A stretch of DNA of 64,000 bases from Nilaparvata lugens (GCF_014356525.2 NC_052506.1:21665916-21729915), one strand, 5' to 3'. Positions 1-12,777 are shown, numbered from the stretch's first letter. The notes: generated by a model not told the origin, from the sequence alone. A program made the numbers and translations.

Positions 1-935
1 AATTGTATGAATAAACTATGTTTCAGACATCTCCACTATCCTTAATTTAGGAAGTGTATTGGGCCCTATTGAAATGACACTATAGAAAATGACACTATTG
101 CAACCTTTGCAGATGACACAGCTGTCTAATGATGAAGCTACAAGTAAAGCGCAAGAACCATCAAGAAAATTGAGAAATGGACTAGAACCTGGCGGATTAA
201 ATTGAATGAAAGCAAGTCCACACATGTTGTCTTCACAAATAGGCATTATGTGTACATCCCAATAAGATTAAACAACAAAGAAGTTCCGTTTGCAAATGAA
301 GCTAAGTATCTTGGAATGACACTAGATGCAAAACTACGATGGAAGTCACACGTCAAGAAAAAGAAAGAAGAACTGGATTTCAAATACTCGAAAATGTACT
401 GGTTATTGGGGAGAAATTCAAGCCTTTCAACCTGAAATAAATTACTATTGTATAGACAAATATTCTTCAGCCTGTGTGGTTGTATGGCATCCAGCTGTGG
501 GGCTGTGGAAGAAAAAGTAACATCAACACCATCCAGAAATTCCAGAACAAGGTTTTGAGGAATGCTGTCAATGCTCCATACTTTGTCAGAAACTCGGATC
601 TCCACAGGGACCTGCAGATGGAAGAAGTCGATGTCATGATCACAAAGGCTGCCAGAAACCATGAAGAGACTCTACATAATCATCAGAACATCCAAGCTCT
701 GCACCTCATTGACAACTCTAATACAGTGAGAAGACTGAAAAGGAAGAAGCCTACAGATCTCGTTTTAATGTAGTAAGAGTGATTCTGAAAGAAACAGTGC
801 ATGGGCATTGCTCACTTAGACTGTGAAGGAGTGAATACCCCTCTAATGTCAAACTTTAACATATTAATTTAAGCTAGAATTGAACTGTTCATTAACTAAA
901 GTGTTAGATTGCAGTCAAATTAAAATAAAAAAATC
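1..935 (+). mobile_element. 5'-truncated jockey-type non-LTR retrotransposon
   Basis: The segment holds the end of a reverse transcriptase gene followed by an AT-rich tail with an A-rich run near 920-937. The coding part is described separately. The left end is cut by the window edge, so the full element cannot be judged. The right boundary is inferred from the A-rich run and is uncertain. The element is dead: several stops and a frame change interrupt the coding region. Confidence 0.7.
97..773 (+). pseudogene. Reverse transcriptase C-terminal half, jockey-like, broken
   Basis: Non-LTR elements use this enzyme to copy their RNA into a nicked chromosome target. The catalytic FADD box is readable at 106-117 (IATFADDTAV) and is followed at once by a stop at 127, then more stops at 130, 133 and 145. 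The same frame reopens into the conserved stretch WRIKLNESKSTHVVFTNR and later AKYLGMTLDAKLRWKSH, which is typical of jockey-clade RTs downstream of the active site. It stops at 433-435. The product continues in another frame from about 474 (YGIQLWGC, FQNKVLRN, DLHRDLQ), ending in the usual RRLKRKKP-type tail at 773. At least one frameshift lies between 435 and 474. Stops plus frameshift make it a clear pseudogene; the clade is recognised from these motifs and was not tested by search. Confidence 0.85.
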
Positions 936-1468
936 CTGATATTCTGATTGAAAAGAAAATGGTTTTGAGGATTTGAAGTCCTCCCATTCAAATAAGGTTC
1001 ATAGATCAATATTACCATATAACTTGATATCAATGGTAGTTCTCCAAACTTCCATGTATCCAATTCATTTAATATTATTTATTTATTTCAATTTATTTAT
1101 TTTAGATAGAATCGTCTTTTTGATTATTTAGATGAGCTCTGATTAAATATTCTAATCGCAACTACAATGCATTAAGAAAATTGATGCTTCAACATTCTCT
1201 CAGTCCCTGTATTTATTAGAAAGTTCTTACTATAGAACCCGCAATAACTTACACGGATAACAGTGATCAATAACAATGAGATTCAAATTATAATGACAAT
1301 ATCACCATTCCTATTCGAATGCGAAATCGATACTGCGAAACGGTCAGTATCATAATTCAAAAGACTATATGAGGTCTAATTGAATCTTACTCGTCATGGA
1401 ACTCAAAAAGTTACGGAGTGATTCTATAAGAATAATAATTGAGAGTATGCAGTCGATGCTCTACTCAC

Positions 1469-1618
1469 CTTTGTCGTCAGGTCGGAATTCCTCCTCAAAA
1501 TTTTGGGTTTCCTCTTGAGCGTCACCACTCTTCATTTCCTTTCGCGTCTTATGGCCGCGGAAAACCGCTTGGATTTTTGCCGCCGCCTTCTGAGCTTCCG
1601 GATCGTTGGGGTCGATAT
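1469..1618 (-). CDS. igl: Internal exon of an IQ-motif calmodulin-binding protein (igloo/neurogranin/GAP-43-like)
   Basis: Read on the minus strand, an AG acceptor (1619-1620) precedes the exon and a GTGAGT donor follows it at 1468. The exon is 150 nt and both junctions are phase 1, so it adds exactly 50 codons. The first residues read [10 protein letters not shown], then [19 protein letters not shown], a perfect IQ motif (IQxxxRGxxxR), then an acidic tail rich in Glu and Asp. An acidic DPxxxxAAxKIQAxFRGHxxRK block is the signature of neurogranin and neuromodulin in vertebrates and of igloo in insects. These proteins bind calmodulin at low calcium, mostly in neurons. No other exon of the gene is certain here, so its direction and extent rest on this exon. 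The family call is solid; the symbol igl is an inference from similarity and could instead be another IQ protein. Confidence 0.75.
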
Positions 1619-1943
1619 CTGCAACATCACAACAAGTGGAACATTGTATATTAGTTAAATTGTATTAATATTCAAATTGAGAGAGAAGTAGCTGAAATCG
1701 TTTTATTCAAGCAAAAAAAGGAGTAAGAAGATGTCATCCGACTTCCAATTAATAGAGAATCGGAACAATATTTTAACAGTTGAGCATAATGGGGTCAGTG
1801 GAAATGAGCAATATGATACGATGCGTACATAATATTATTATGTATGCATCAACATTGAATCCATTCTATATGAAGTAGCTCGCATAGAGCACAATAGGTC
1901 AAACGTTTATTAGTCATTCGCACCATAGAGAAATGATACAGTA

Positions 1944-2601
1944 CCCTAAAGAGACACACTGGGGTGTTTCACACCCCAGGGATTTTTTTTCCTGTTCTGC
2001 AGTTGACAATATCAAACAGATGGGAATTTATGCCCAGTGTAGATTAGGTTTGTAGTATTGTCAACTTCTCTCCACCACTTCCAGTCAGTAATAGCATTCT
2101 ACAAGGTCACCAGCTCATCGTGTTCTTCGTTTGGGGTGTCTAACACCCTAGAGTGTATTTTACGTAAGACTTTTATCAAACACTTTTTTTACAAAGATTT
2201 AATTGTATTGTCACTACAAATGTGGTATGAGATGATGGATCAAATTGGAATAAATGCTATGATTCTCTACAACTTGAGATTCAAAACAATAAAATGAAGA
2301 GACGTGAGTTTTTGATGAAGTTGTCATTGGCAATGATCAAGCCATTCCTTCAAACCGGATTAGGAGCTCCAACACTTAGGCGGAACATACGTACTTCTAA
2401 AATTAGTATAAATAATGATAAGCAGTGCTTTACTTTTGATTTCTGTATGCACTTGGAACAAAAATGATTGAGAAATGATGAAGTATGGTATGAGTACTTG
2501 TTCTTTCATATTTTTCGAAGAAAAATGCAAAATTGAATTGGGGTGATCAACACCCCAGTGTGTCTACTGTGTTTGCATAAAGTAAGTGTGTCTCTGTAGG
2601 G
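1944..2601 (+). mobile_element. Internally deleted piggyBac-type DNA transposon
   Basis: The ends are inverted repeats: CCCTAAAGAGACACAC at 1944-1959 and its complement at 2586-2601 with one mismatch. A CCCT start is usual for piggyBac. The flanks (AGTA on the left, TCAA on the right) may be decayed TTAA targets but do not match exactly. Just inside each end lies a hairpin of the form GGGGTGT...ACACCCC (1959-1979 and 2539-2557); a third lies at 2131-2150. The interior keeps only a fragment of transposase. At 658 bp it is far shorter than an autonomous element, so it is a deletion derivative that can move only with outside transposase, if at all. Confidence 0.7.
2220..2400 (+). pseudogene. piggyBac transposase C-terminal remnant
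   Basis: The first frame (2220-2294) reads MWYEMMDQIGINAMILYN, which matches the conserved end of the piggyBac catalytic region, where a hydrophobic strand is followed by an IN(A)-(I/V)-Y-N segment. It ends at a stop at 2295. The adjacent frame from 2294 carries on with RREFLMKLSLAMIKPFLQ and APTLRRNI, the helix that normally follows in piggyBac transposases. A one-base frame change near 2290 therefore separates two parts of one ancestral reading frame. The upstream catalytic Asp residues and the Cys-rich tail are missing. The family is recognised from these motifs; the gene is certainly inactive. Confidence 0.75.
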
Positions 2602-2605
2602 TCAA

Positions 2606-4545
2606 AAATACCATTGCATTATTAGTCTCTTTTGATACATAATCTAAAACCTCCTAAAAGAAACCTCGTCAAAAAGGTTTCTTGAGGTATGATTTTCAAA
2701 ATCTGGGAGCTTTTAAAGAATAATTCTTGATGTAGCAGTTGACGTACAATTGAATTATACTTCCAAGAAGATTGGAGGATTGCGCAAGCCAAAAATAGTT
2801 AGGAAACTTTGTTTCTACCCCTCTAAAAGAGATATCCTGTCGACAAAATCCGTTTTTTACGTTTCCTCGTCGAGACGAATCCTACGTTTTCATCATTTTA
2901 AGCTCCTAAAATGACGGAAAAGTATGGAAAGGATCACTCCTCTCATCTTTCTCTCGTTGCAGTCGTAAAGACGGAATTCCATTTCGGAACACCGTTCCTA
3001 TTTCCTTTCAGAAATGGCAGAGCTCCATAATCCAGTTTCTCATCATTTTCAAATTGTTCTCGTCCTCTTGCTTTGCATATTTGAACGATATCCTTTCTGC
3101 AGCTCGCAAAAACACTTTCAAGTCCTATAACTCACTGATTGCGAGTGTTTGACTTGCAATTTTGATCTTGACTTGACAACTATACAAGGTGAATCATTTT
3201 TATATTTGAATTCCGCAAAACCAATAAGTTGAAGGCTCCTTGAAAAACATTCTAGGATAGCTCTGTTTTGGAGCAATATCTGGCAAATTCATTAAGTTGC
3301 TTCAATATTTTTACTCATTCATCGTGAGCTACTGTTGTTGAAGAGAACCACTCGTATAGAGTAGTTGCTCATAGTTCGTCACTTACAGGTGCTTTCCTCG
3401 ATCTTGCTTTTGCAACAGAAGTTTCTACGAATAATTATTTGTTGTTGCCTTTTCCATTGGGATATTGAGAAGATCGGTGAAGAACTCATACCTTGAAAGT
3501 CATGCAGTACAAACTACCCATATGATGCTGCCATGATAATACGCTAACATAATTGATCCTACAACCAAAAAAAAAAAAGAAAAAATTCTTAATAATGGAT
3601 TCATAGTCAATTGACACAGTAGAGAATTCTTGAAATAAGAAAATGAGAATAATCCAGATGTTATCACAACAGATCCTATGGTATTTTAGATCAATTTTTC
3701 TAAATTACAGCCTTTTTATTTTTTCCATATCCACCACTTTCTTCTTTGCACTTAGTTCTTGTACTATGACAGTTCATAAAGATATTCCAGATAATGGTCT
3801 CACATTAGCTTTGGAGGATGAGCTCTCAGAGTCAAGTTGGATGTTTTCATTGGTTATAGATTGTGAAGAATTAAGGTTCTGATTGCTGAAATGACGCGAG
3901 AGATACCCTTTCGAGTTAGAAACTGGAAGAGATAGGAAGTTCTACCCATGAAGAAAAGAAATCGAGGCCAGAATACGATTTAAGCTGTAGTGACATCGTA
4001 AGAGTAGACACTGAAATATAATGCATGTACAACTACTTTCTGGTGAGCTAGATCACCTTATAGGTATCATTCATGTGCGCTTTCCATGTGCGATATCCAA
4101 CGTTTTACAATGAATCCTCAATTTCATCACTTTTGTGAACAGTCTCAGAAATTCCAGATGATTTACCAACCATACAGGATTGTAGACACAAAAGCATATC
4201 ATCCAATTAGTGCATGAATCTCCAGTAGAGTTGTCTTCACAAAACAAGGAATTATGGAGCATGAGCAGAATTGTTTCTGTGACAGATTAAAATCATGCCT
4301 CTCACACGTTCTAAAGCACCGAGGAAGTTGTAAAATCAACACTCAAATGTGGGCCATGTTTGCTCGTATTCATGAGCTCGACACTCGGAATTAGATGAAA
4401 GTTTATGCGAATAACAGGAAACTTCTACCCCGTAGAGTCGTCGCGAATTTCGTGTCGCTCCTTGGAGAAATCTTGTGCGAGTTTAGCTCCTCATCCACCG
4501 TCGCAGTAAAGTTTTCCACTCACTAATGATCAAGAAGGAGGCTAG
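2606..4545. other. No recognisable gene; AT-rich intron or intergenic DNA
   Basis: Open frames here are short and show no conserved motif on either strand. I saw no tandem repeat or clear inverted repeat apart from a short A-rich run near 3567-3582. If the IQ exon to the left belongs to a long gene, this is probably its intron. Confidence 0.5.
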
Positions 4546-4550
4546 AATGC

Positions 4551-5850
4551 TAGTGATTCAATGATTCAATGATTTTATTACAGCCAGAAAATACATACAG
4601 TACACTAGGCCATGTCATTACAATAAAATTTCTAACAGAATTACAATAACAATACATAAATAAAGATAATACACAACATGCAGTGCAAGAGCAGGCTTCA
4701 AAGCTATTCGGTTTCTCACAAGAAAATAATAAATAATAATACAGAAATATCAATAAACAATTACTAAACTTCAATTCTATCACAGTCTATACAGCCTATT
4801 CTAATTTTAATCTATACCTACTTTTACAATAAATCGTGAGCAAACTAAAACCATAGAAACTCTATTATCACAGTCGGCAATTTACTTAGTGCTTTACACA
4901 GTCAATTTACATAGTGCTTGGGTCAGACTCGTCAAACTCATGAATGGAATAGAACGGTTGGCGACCAGCCATGACTTGACCCGCTTCTTAAAGCTCACCA
5001 GAGGCAGCTCTCTTACTTCATCAGGTAGCCTATTGAAAAATCTGATGCCAGATATGGGAAAACTTTTCCTGGATCTTTCCAATCTCACCCCGGGCAGGAC
5101 CAGGTTTCCATTTCCCCGTGTAGCGTGACTGTGGATCTGATTGGCCCTGGTGTACAAATGAATATTCTCTCTAACCGAAACCAAGCACTCGTATATGTAC
5201 AGGCTGTAAACTGTCATCACTCGTAAATGTACAAACAATGGTTTGCAGTGATCAATCCAACCAGCTCTCATCACAATTCTAATGGCTCTTTTTTGCATTA
5301 ATAGCACCCTATTCACACTCGCAGCGTGCCCCCACAGCCTTGTACCATATGTAATATGGCTCTGGAAAAAAGCAAAGTAAGCTTGGCGCACAAAACCGTC
5401 AGGCACACATGATACAAGCCTTTTAAGCAGAAAAATGACCCTACTTAGCCTTTTGCAGAGCTGGCTGATGTGAGCCTCCCAGGTCAACCTACTATCCAGG
5501 GAAAACCCCAAGAGCTTCACAGTACCCGTGGCAATCCCAGAATCGAGGCTGAATGATAGCTCCTGAGTCTTGTCACTGTTAAGAGCCAGCTTATTTAGAT
5601 GAAACCATTGAGACGCACTATGATACAGCTCCAGCTCCCTCACAGCAAGCCTGGCAGAATCTACGCTCTTATGATCCGCAAATATAGTGATGTGTCATCT
5701 GCGAATAACAGAACACCACCATCTACTGAATAATATATATCATTTATTGAGATGAGAAAGAGCAAAGGTCCCAAAACTGATCCCTGTGGGACTCCATGTT
5801 TCAAGGGTGCAGGACATGATGCTGCAGGACTTGATGCAGTGTGAAACTAT
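4551..5850 (-). mobile_element. 5'-truncated non-LTR retrotransposon (CR1/jockey-like)
   Basis: On the minus strand the reverse transcriptase runs from about 5850 to 4894 and is followed by a 3' UTR of about 340 bases. The 3' end holds an AATAAA signal next to 4570 and a short tandem tail of ATTGAATC units at 4553-4570, the microsatellite-type tail of CR1-like elements. The 5' end is cut within the reverse transcriptase, as expected from abortive target-primed copying. No flanking duplication was identified. Confidence 0.8.
4894..5810 (-). pseudogene. Reverse transcriptase C-terminal part, one frameshift
   Basis: Reading the minus strand, the block [20 protein letters not shown] (about 5803-5744) is the conserved RT segment just before the active site, and [10 protein letters not shown] at 5712-5683 contains the catalytic FADD box (5694-5705). 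One base is out of frame just after this box, near 5684. The downstream frame is then open for about 260 codons to a stop at 4894, reading through LNSDKTQE, LGFSLDSRLTWEAHI and GTRLWGHA. The last part, with FNRLPDEVRELPLVSFKKRVKSWL, is the usual thumb/C-terminal region. The single frameshift and the missing N-terminus and endonuclease make it non-functional. The long intact stretch suggests a fairly recent insertion. Confidence 0.85.
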
Positions 5851-5884
5851 AAGTTTTGGGAAGCTCATTGAACACTTTATGAGA

Positions 5885-8800
5885 GGTGTATGGAGCATTG
5901 AAAATTTACTTAGTTCATGATCAACTCTTCATCAATAACAACTATATGGTATATGATATGTAGTATATAGTATATATTACTATTATGTTTGTTGAAACTC
6001 AGATCAAATTCTTCAGTAATTTTGAATTTAGCGCCTTCCCGCTCCATCTGTTGCCAACTCAACAGTCATTGTCATTAATCTATTAACTATTCTCGATTTT
6101 GTCATTATTGTATTTTGTAGTTGTATTTCTTGTCTGCTTTTGTATTATTGAGTATTTTTAGTGCCTCTCCATTTGGCATTGATTTGTTGATTGTAATTTC
6201 AATTCTGAATGTGAATTCAGATGTGTGTGGCAGTGTTTTTTTGCCGCATTTACATAATGGCTTCTCGTTCGTTCTACACTCCACAGCATCTTTTCCTGGT
6301 TGTTCCTGATTCATCTCTTTCAGCGACTGCAAAGCTGATTCTAACTAATTCATCTAATCTTTTCGAACAATTATCTATGTATTCAAGTCGAAATTCATGA
6401 GCGGCGTCTCATTTCTCAGTGATCTCCAACAATTACTTGCCAATTTCTACAACATCATTCGGTGATGTATTCTCATTCAGAACTCTAACCTATTACAGAT
6501 TTCAAACACGTTGAAATTCGAACTAGCAATATTTATTATTATCAATTATTTTGAGAACTTTACATATATCTTTATTCAACAAGACATACAAATCATTGAT
6601 TTGGTTCACTTCATCAGGACTTACAATACTAGGACTCAATTTTAGCAAGCCTAGCCTGCATTGACATACATTGTGCATCACGATTTTTCATGTTATCAGT
6701 GCTTACAATTTTTGAGACATTCCAACTTTGAACGATTATTCATCTTTAAAAACTACATTATTCTCTCCATGGTACATCATCCTTGCTGAAACCCTGGTTC
6801 CTGAATTTTAAGTCTCACTGAATCTCCTTATTCAACTCTGGTTCCTGATATTCAAATTTCTCTGGACATTGAGATTGGACGGCAGTACACTTGAAAGGCG
6901 GTATCTGTTCCTTTTATTAACTACAATTCTATTACCGATTTGAGACATTTGAATAATAGTTATTTTCATAGCTGGCCTGGAGATTTGCCAGCCATTTTGA
7001 AATTACCTGCTCAGACCTACTACAAATTTATTACATTGAATTTGAACTATTCTAATAGCTGGCCTAGAGATTTTTGCCAGTCATTTTAAATAATTTTCAT
7101 TATTTAGACTACTTATTTTCACAGGCATTTGTATATTAATACATAACTTATATTTGACTCATTTCGTATCATCCTTTGGTGATACTTAAGCTTAATAAGC
7201 TTTTTCATTTCAATAATTTACTTCATTAAGTCAAAGCAGTTTTAGATGTTTTGATTGATTAATTTGAGGTTATTTTTTCTAGTTTCAATTGTTTCCAAAT
7301 CAATTAAATTACTTCTCAGATTCAATCATTCCTAATACAGTTATTTATTCTCAATATCAATTAATAGCCTACAGTTTAAATATTCAAAATTTTACTTACA
7401 TTACTGATTTTTCAATTTGCTAATAAATATTACTACTTTTATACTATTTTTCAATACTGTATTTCTGTTCACAGATACTTTGGATTAATTTTCAATTTTG
7501 GGCACCGAATGCCATCTTAATAATATTTTTGGATTATATAGCATACCTATTTCTGACCATCCTCTATGGCATGTATTCAATATTTGTAATCATTTTACTA
7601 TTGAAGCCCGGGAGCTTCCCTCATTAAAATTTATTACTATTATCATCAATAAATATTATATATTGTTAAATCTGTTTTATTATTGAATGATGCCTGCTCT
7701 TTACTTAAATTCTTGAACCTTGCTCTCTCATCTGATGATAAGGGAACAAGGTTCTGGTCCTCCTGGTTATTATTTCACTACTATCAATTCTCATTCATTA
7801 TCCGGTGAAGTGGCGCATGTTTACTCAACTCCCCAGTGGCATCAGTTGTAATTTATTCATAAGCAGTCCACTGCCAGCTGTGCGGAGTGCATGTAATGCT
7901 TCAATGTTACTATCTTATTTATGTTTGAATGAAAGTATTTCTCATATTTTTATATATGGAAATGAAATAGATAGTATGTTCCATAATACTATTCTATTCT
8001 AGTATGCTTATACTTTCATACCTATCGAATTTATTATTATACTTATAATAATATGTTGAAAATCCATACACTTCTCCTTATTTCCACTTCCTTCATCTTT
8101 GTATGAATGTGCTATTTGTATACACAGTACCATTTGTATTCATCTTTCAATACGGTATTATTAATTTCATATTACATTTTATTTGTTACTGATTTACTTC
8201 ATAGTGAGTTTGTTCTTTCTTAAAAACATGATGTACTCCATTCCTTTTATATTCTTTAGTTAACTCCACCTTCAACTATGTATCGCTATATGTAGGATTT
8301 AAACTGTTTATATCGAAAAAGAGTGTTTTGGGCTGAACCCAAAGTCTTCGTAAACATGAAAAATGAATAAATACATCCTCACATTGATAATACTAAACAT
8401 ATTCATCTGATGTACTGCTATAGGTTCGTAATTCACTCAATTGTATTCAAATATAATTTTCACTCAGTTACTGAGAAGAGAAATCTGTTGATGGCAAGAA
8501 ATTTAATATTTTTCATGTCTCGTTATTTGAACTATAAATAACTGTTCAACTTGGATTTACATGAAGATATGAATGTATTCTCAAATTAGAGTGTTTGGTT
8601 TGTTTTCTGATTCGATTCCAAGCTAGATAGATTCCTATAAATGAGAGGATACCATTCCCAAAAAGCGTTTGTAAGCTCTCTTAATTTTCGAAAAAGAAAA
8701 AAGAAAGGTAAACCGAAAGAGTTTAACCAAACTAGTGATTGGAAAGCAGTTTTTCACACACTGCGATGTTCTGATAACGCTTAACAACCAGACGAGAGCT

Positions 8801-11800
8801 AACTGTCCGATATCACGCAATAGTTGCTAACTCGTTCCTGCTCTGGAAAAAAGATGATTACCTTTGCTCCGGCCATTATCCGTCATCAAAAGCGTCCAGG
8901 TAGTTTGTGGTAATATAGAAACAATTTGAACTAGTTGAAAGGTTTCCGCCTCCACAAAAGTTTTTGAAGAGCTCAAGGCATGATTTTCAATAAAACCGGG
9001 AAAGCACCAACAATTTGTGATTTGAAAATCTGTTCAGAAATTTGGATTATCTTCAATTTTTCACTCCTATATCATGAGTGATTATGTTATTTGGAGAAAT
9101 CCTAATCTATTCAGGAAGATTAATAAATATATTAATATAATATTTGACAGCGTTGATGTTTTACTATCACAATTTAAATTAGGATATTGAGTATAGACAA
9201 ATTTCAGATAATATTTTGATTGGTTTCAAATTCGCATAATACTAATTAGTGATACAAGTTGAAATAATAATTATAATATCATGTGATCTGGCTGGCTCAG
9301 GTCTGGAGTTTTCAGGTCGCACTGATCGATTTCAGGACCTCTGACATGACCCTACGACTGATTTCAGGCAGTAATTGACTGATTCAACTGAGAACTGACA
9401 TTATTTGACTGTTTTGTGATATATATGATGAATTTATTCTGTGAGAATATTTACAATATTATGCGAAAATGAATCTTGATATATAGGAAACCTGAAAAAC
9501 ATGATGAATTGTTTGTCTCATCTAATTGATCTGATGTAAAATATTTTGAACTGTATAGATATCGTTCACAATACTGTATCATCCATGAAATACGTTAATG
9601 TTTTGAAGTGTAGCCTTTTCAGAAGATACGTATGGAAGCCCTTACTTTCACATGAGCTTGCAATCGTAGTTGATACACAGCTATGCTACACAGCTTCATC
9701 CAATACGTATTCGATGTAATGATAATGAGGAGATTCATTTGAATTGACTGCTCCAGAATTAATTGCCACCCAACCCCCAACGTAAAACATTCAACCATGT
9801 TGAATACCTGACCTATAATCTACCTTCTGGTTCGTTTGGCAATGAATCTTACGTCAGTCTATCTGAGTGGAATGTAGCGGTCAGTCGGTAATGGAACTTG
9901 CAGGCTTTGATCTATTATGAGCTTAAAGCTATAGCGAACATACTAGTGGAGCAGATTACACTATTTGAGTCCCCCAGTATTATCTGTGTGCAGAGGAGGT
10001 GTATCTCCAATGACATTCCATTCACTGACAAATACATCCCTCTTAGAATCTCTCTTAGCTAGAGTCATTTTCACATGATAAAATTCTCATGGTTGATGAA
10101 GAAGATTGTTCATGGTTTCACAATATGCATTTCTCTGAAGTACTTTATTCCATGAAGCTAGAAATGCATGCTTAGAGAACGTCAATGTTCTCATACATCC
10201 TTATGTTCTCATGAAATCTTGAGATATCTGAAAATAATTGATGAGATTGGCGTTGTAGCTAGATAAGAAGAAGAATAATGGATGACTGGATGTTTAATAG
10301 GTGGTAAGAGAGTGTGTAGATAGATAATTATCTTTCTTGATCCATGGGTTCATAAGGTCAAAAATTATAACTCCTACTCACATAATAGAGTCCAAGTCAA
10401 TAAGTCAATGAATGCGTCTAGTAATAAGTCAGATAGTCTGCCTATAAAATTCCAGCGTTTGAAGATTATTGAAGCTGGATTCTGGAAGCTGGAGAAATTC
10501 TTCAACATCATAGAAAAGAGTTTCATTCATAGATAAGAGAATGATTATGCTGGGAAAATAACTGAATATGAGATAACTTTAATCATTTTTAAATCATATT
10601 GGGTGGATAATTAACAGCTTAATCACGCTTAAAATGCGTTATTCTTTCTTCTCTCCCATATAATGTATTGCGGAATGTTGAAGAGCTTCATCTCAATATA
10701 CTTGGGACGAGTCGATTTAACCTCAATGTAAATTCATTGCGGTTCCCCGGCAACCCGGGAAGAGAGTAGCTCTAGCCATGCAAATGGAAATGGTAGGCTT
10801 TCTCTCGGCTTAAAAGGAAACGAAACTCAGGCTGCGAGCTCGAAGAATCTTCAGTTATTCATGCTACGACTAGAGCTCCATGGAAAGAATAGAAGGAAAG
10901 GCAAGATGACAGAGTGGAAAGGGGTTGTTGAGTTGCACTGGGCAAAAGATAATTACAAGACTAATCGCCTCTTTTCTTTCGGTTTTTTCTTGCTGGGAGC
11001 TGGCAGCTCGCTCATTCGCACAGACAACACTCCCAGTCGAGTAAGAAAAATGTCTTGCGAAGGACGCAAGCTTTGTTTAGAAATAATTGAGATGCGGCCA
11101 ATTCAATTTTTTACCTCAAAATGTAAGCCAAGAGTACTTTGTGTTGTCTCTTCTTCCCTTTTCAGTCTTTATAATACTAGATTTCCTGTACATCTATTTT
11201 CACTCATAATAGCTTATAAACTATACTGACGGCAACATGGCCTTTCATTATCATAGAACTCTATCGATTTATTAGGCTTTTCATAGCCTAATTATTATTT
11301 TATTCCATTTATTTACTGTAATATATTCTACAAGTGATCGCACTCCATCAAATATGATTAATCACGTTATTATACGTGAGTTTGCATTACAGCACTAAAT
11401 AATAAATATTGTACTTAAATGACAACTTTGTGTTTCGATTATAACGATTATTGATGCAATAAATATTGAAATCCAATGAATTAAAGTAAAACACAAAACT
11501 AGATGTTTAATAACATTCTTGCAGTTCCAGGAAAAATCTCAGTGCTTTTATTTTATCACTCTTATCATCAAATTTGTCTCAACATAAGTTGGTTCTTGTT
11601 AATTTGATACTTGAATTGAATTAATGTATATATTTTTTTGGTCATGATGATATTGACAAAAATAATATTAATGATACTGAACTATTTGAAACTCTATAGA
11701 ACGTTCAAATATTCTTGAATATTTGCAGTTTATGGCCAGTGATAATGAAGTTAACTAAGCTTATCCTATAAGCTATTGGTGATTTTCACGATTTGAAATT

Positions 11801-12074
11801 CATACGTTATCAATCAGTTCATTGTCTTCCTTACTGTGTTAGTAAATCTCGATATCATCATGGTGAGGTTGCAACTGATCTTATGAGAGTTGATCAGAAT
11901 ATCGATCCACGTAACAACAATAAATAAGGTTAATTATTACTTTTATAATTACAATTGTGTTGATTAGAACCATTCAATAATTCAGCAATAGTTTTTGGGA
12001 TACAGAGCATGTAATGACTTGAAATCGAAGTTACTTTATGAGATATTTTCCGTGTTTCCGTCTCTCTCACTCAC
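5885..12074. other. Long AT-rich stretch without a recognisable gene
   Basis: No frame shows a conserved domain. A local duplication near 6975-7093 is listed separately. At 8290-8380 a short stem-loop (TTTGGG...CCCAAA) precedes AATAAA and could be the 3' end of an unidentified retroposon. A plus-strand open frame at 10861-11229 (122 codons) has no motif I recognise and is probably chance. Confidence 0.45.
6975..7093. repeat. Imperfect direct repeat of about 36 bp
   Basis: The block ATAGCTGGCCTGGAGATTTG near 6975 recurs near 7058 as ATAGCTGGCCTAGAGATTTT, and both are followed by GCCAG(C/T)CATTTT. The two units lie about 85 bases apart and look like an old local duplication. Confidence 0.5.
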
Positions 12075-12187
12075 CTTTACACCTCTTGCATAAATTTTGC
12101 TGGATTCTTGTGTGCTCAGCTCAATGACACGCACTGGTTGAGTTTCGTGCTTTATCTCATTAGAGTCTTCTTCACCCAGAGTAATGG
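12075..12187 (-). CDS. Possible internal exon, unidentified protein
   Basis: On the minus strand a TTTCATACAG acceptor (ending 12188) and an AAG|GTGAGTGAG donor (12074 downward) bound 113 nt. One frame is open throughout, with two leading bases and 37 codons. It reads ITLGEEDSNEIKHE, then TQPVRVIELSTQESSK, then IYARGVK. The product is hydrophilic and not low complexity. It lies on the same strand as the IQ exon, but it ends in phase 0 while that exon begins in phase 1, so the two cannot be joined directly. I do not recognise the protein. Good splice sites and an open frame support an exon, but chance cannot be excluded at this length. Confidence 0.35.
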
Positions 12188-12425
12188 CTGTATGAAAGTT
12201 TTAATGTGCTTTTAGAATTTTGAGTATGAATTGCTATCAAGTAGGCCTAGTTCCAATTGCTGAATAGAACACACTATCTTCTCATTCCAACTTTTATAGA
12301 TCCACAATGTAGCCTACTATGCATTCCCTTTACAGTTCCTACTACTACTTGCAAACTAGGGTGGGAATGATTTCAGTAGACACAAAATTCAAAAATATTT
12401 GAGAATTCGAAATTCAAAATGCATA

Positions 12426-12597
12426 GTTTTCGAGTTATATGCGAGAAACCAAGAAATGGTACCTTTCAACCACCCCCACCCCCTTAGCACAAGGGGTAGG
12501 GGTGGGGACTTTTGATATGTTTACCTCCTCACTACCCTAAACAGAACTGCGGGGTCAAAAATTGTCTTCCAAACTTTTCCCTCTATAACACTTCGTT
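12426..12597 (+). repeat. Dispersed repeat, copy 1 of 2 in window
   Basis: From TTTTCGAGTTATATGCGAGA to TTCCAAACTTTTCCCTCT this segment matches 57112-57276 in the same orientation, with scattered substitutions and small gaps. The middle is C/G-rich (CCACCCCCACCCCC). It is probably a fragment of an unidentified mobile element. Confidence 0.65.
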
Positions 12598-12777
12598 GAC
12601 TGGGCTAAATACAATAGAGGGTAGATGAAATAGGTGAGAAATAAACTATGAAGGATGTTCTATTTCATTGTGATCAGACGTTTGATAAAAAAGAAGTAAT
12701 AATTATGAAACTGTGCATGAAATGGGAGCAATGGAATGAGAGTATGAATGCACCAAACCCTGTCAATCATAATGACC

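Noticed and set aside
246..662. 138-codon minus-strand frame
   Set aside because: Shadow of the reverse transcriptase remnant on the plus strand.
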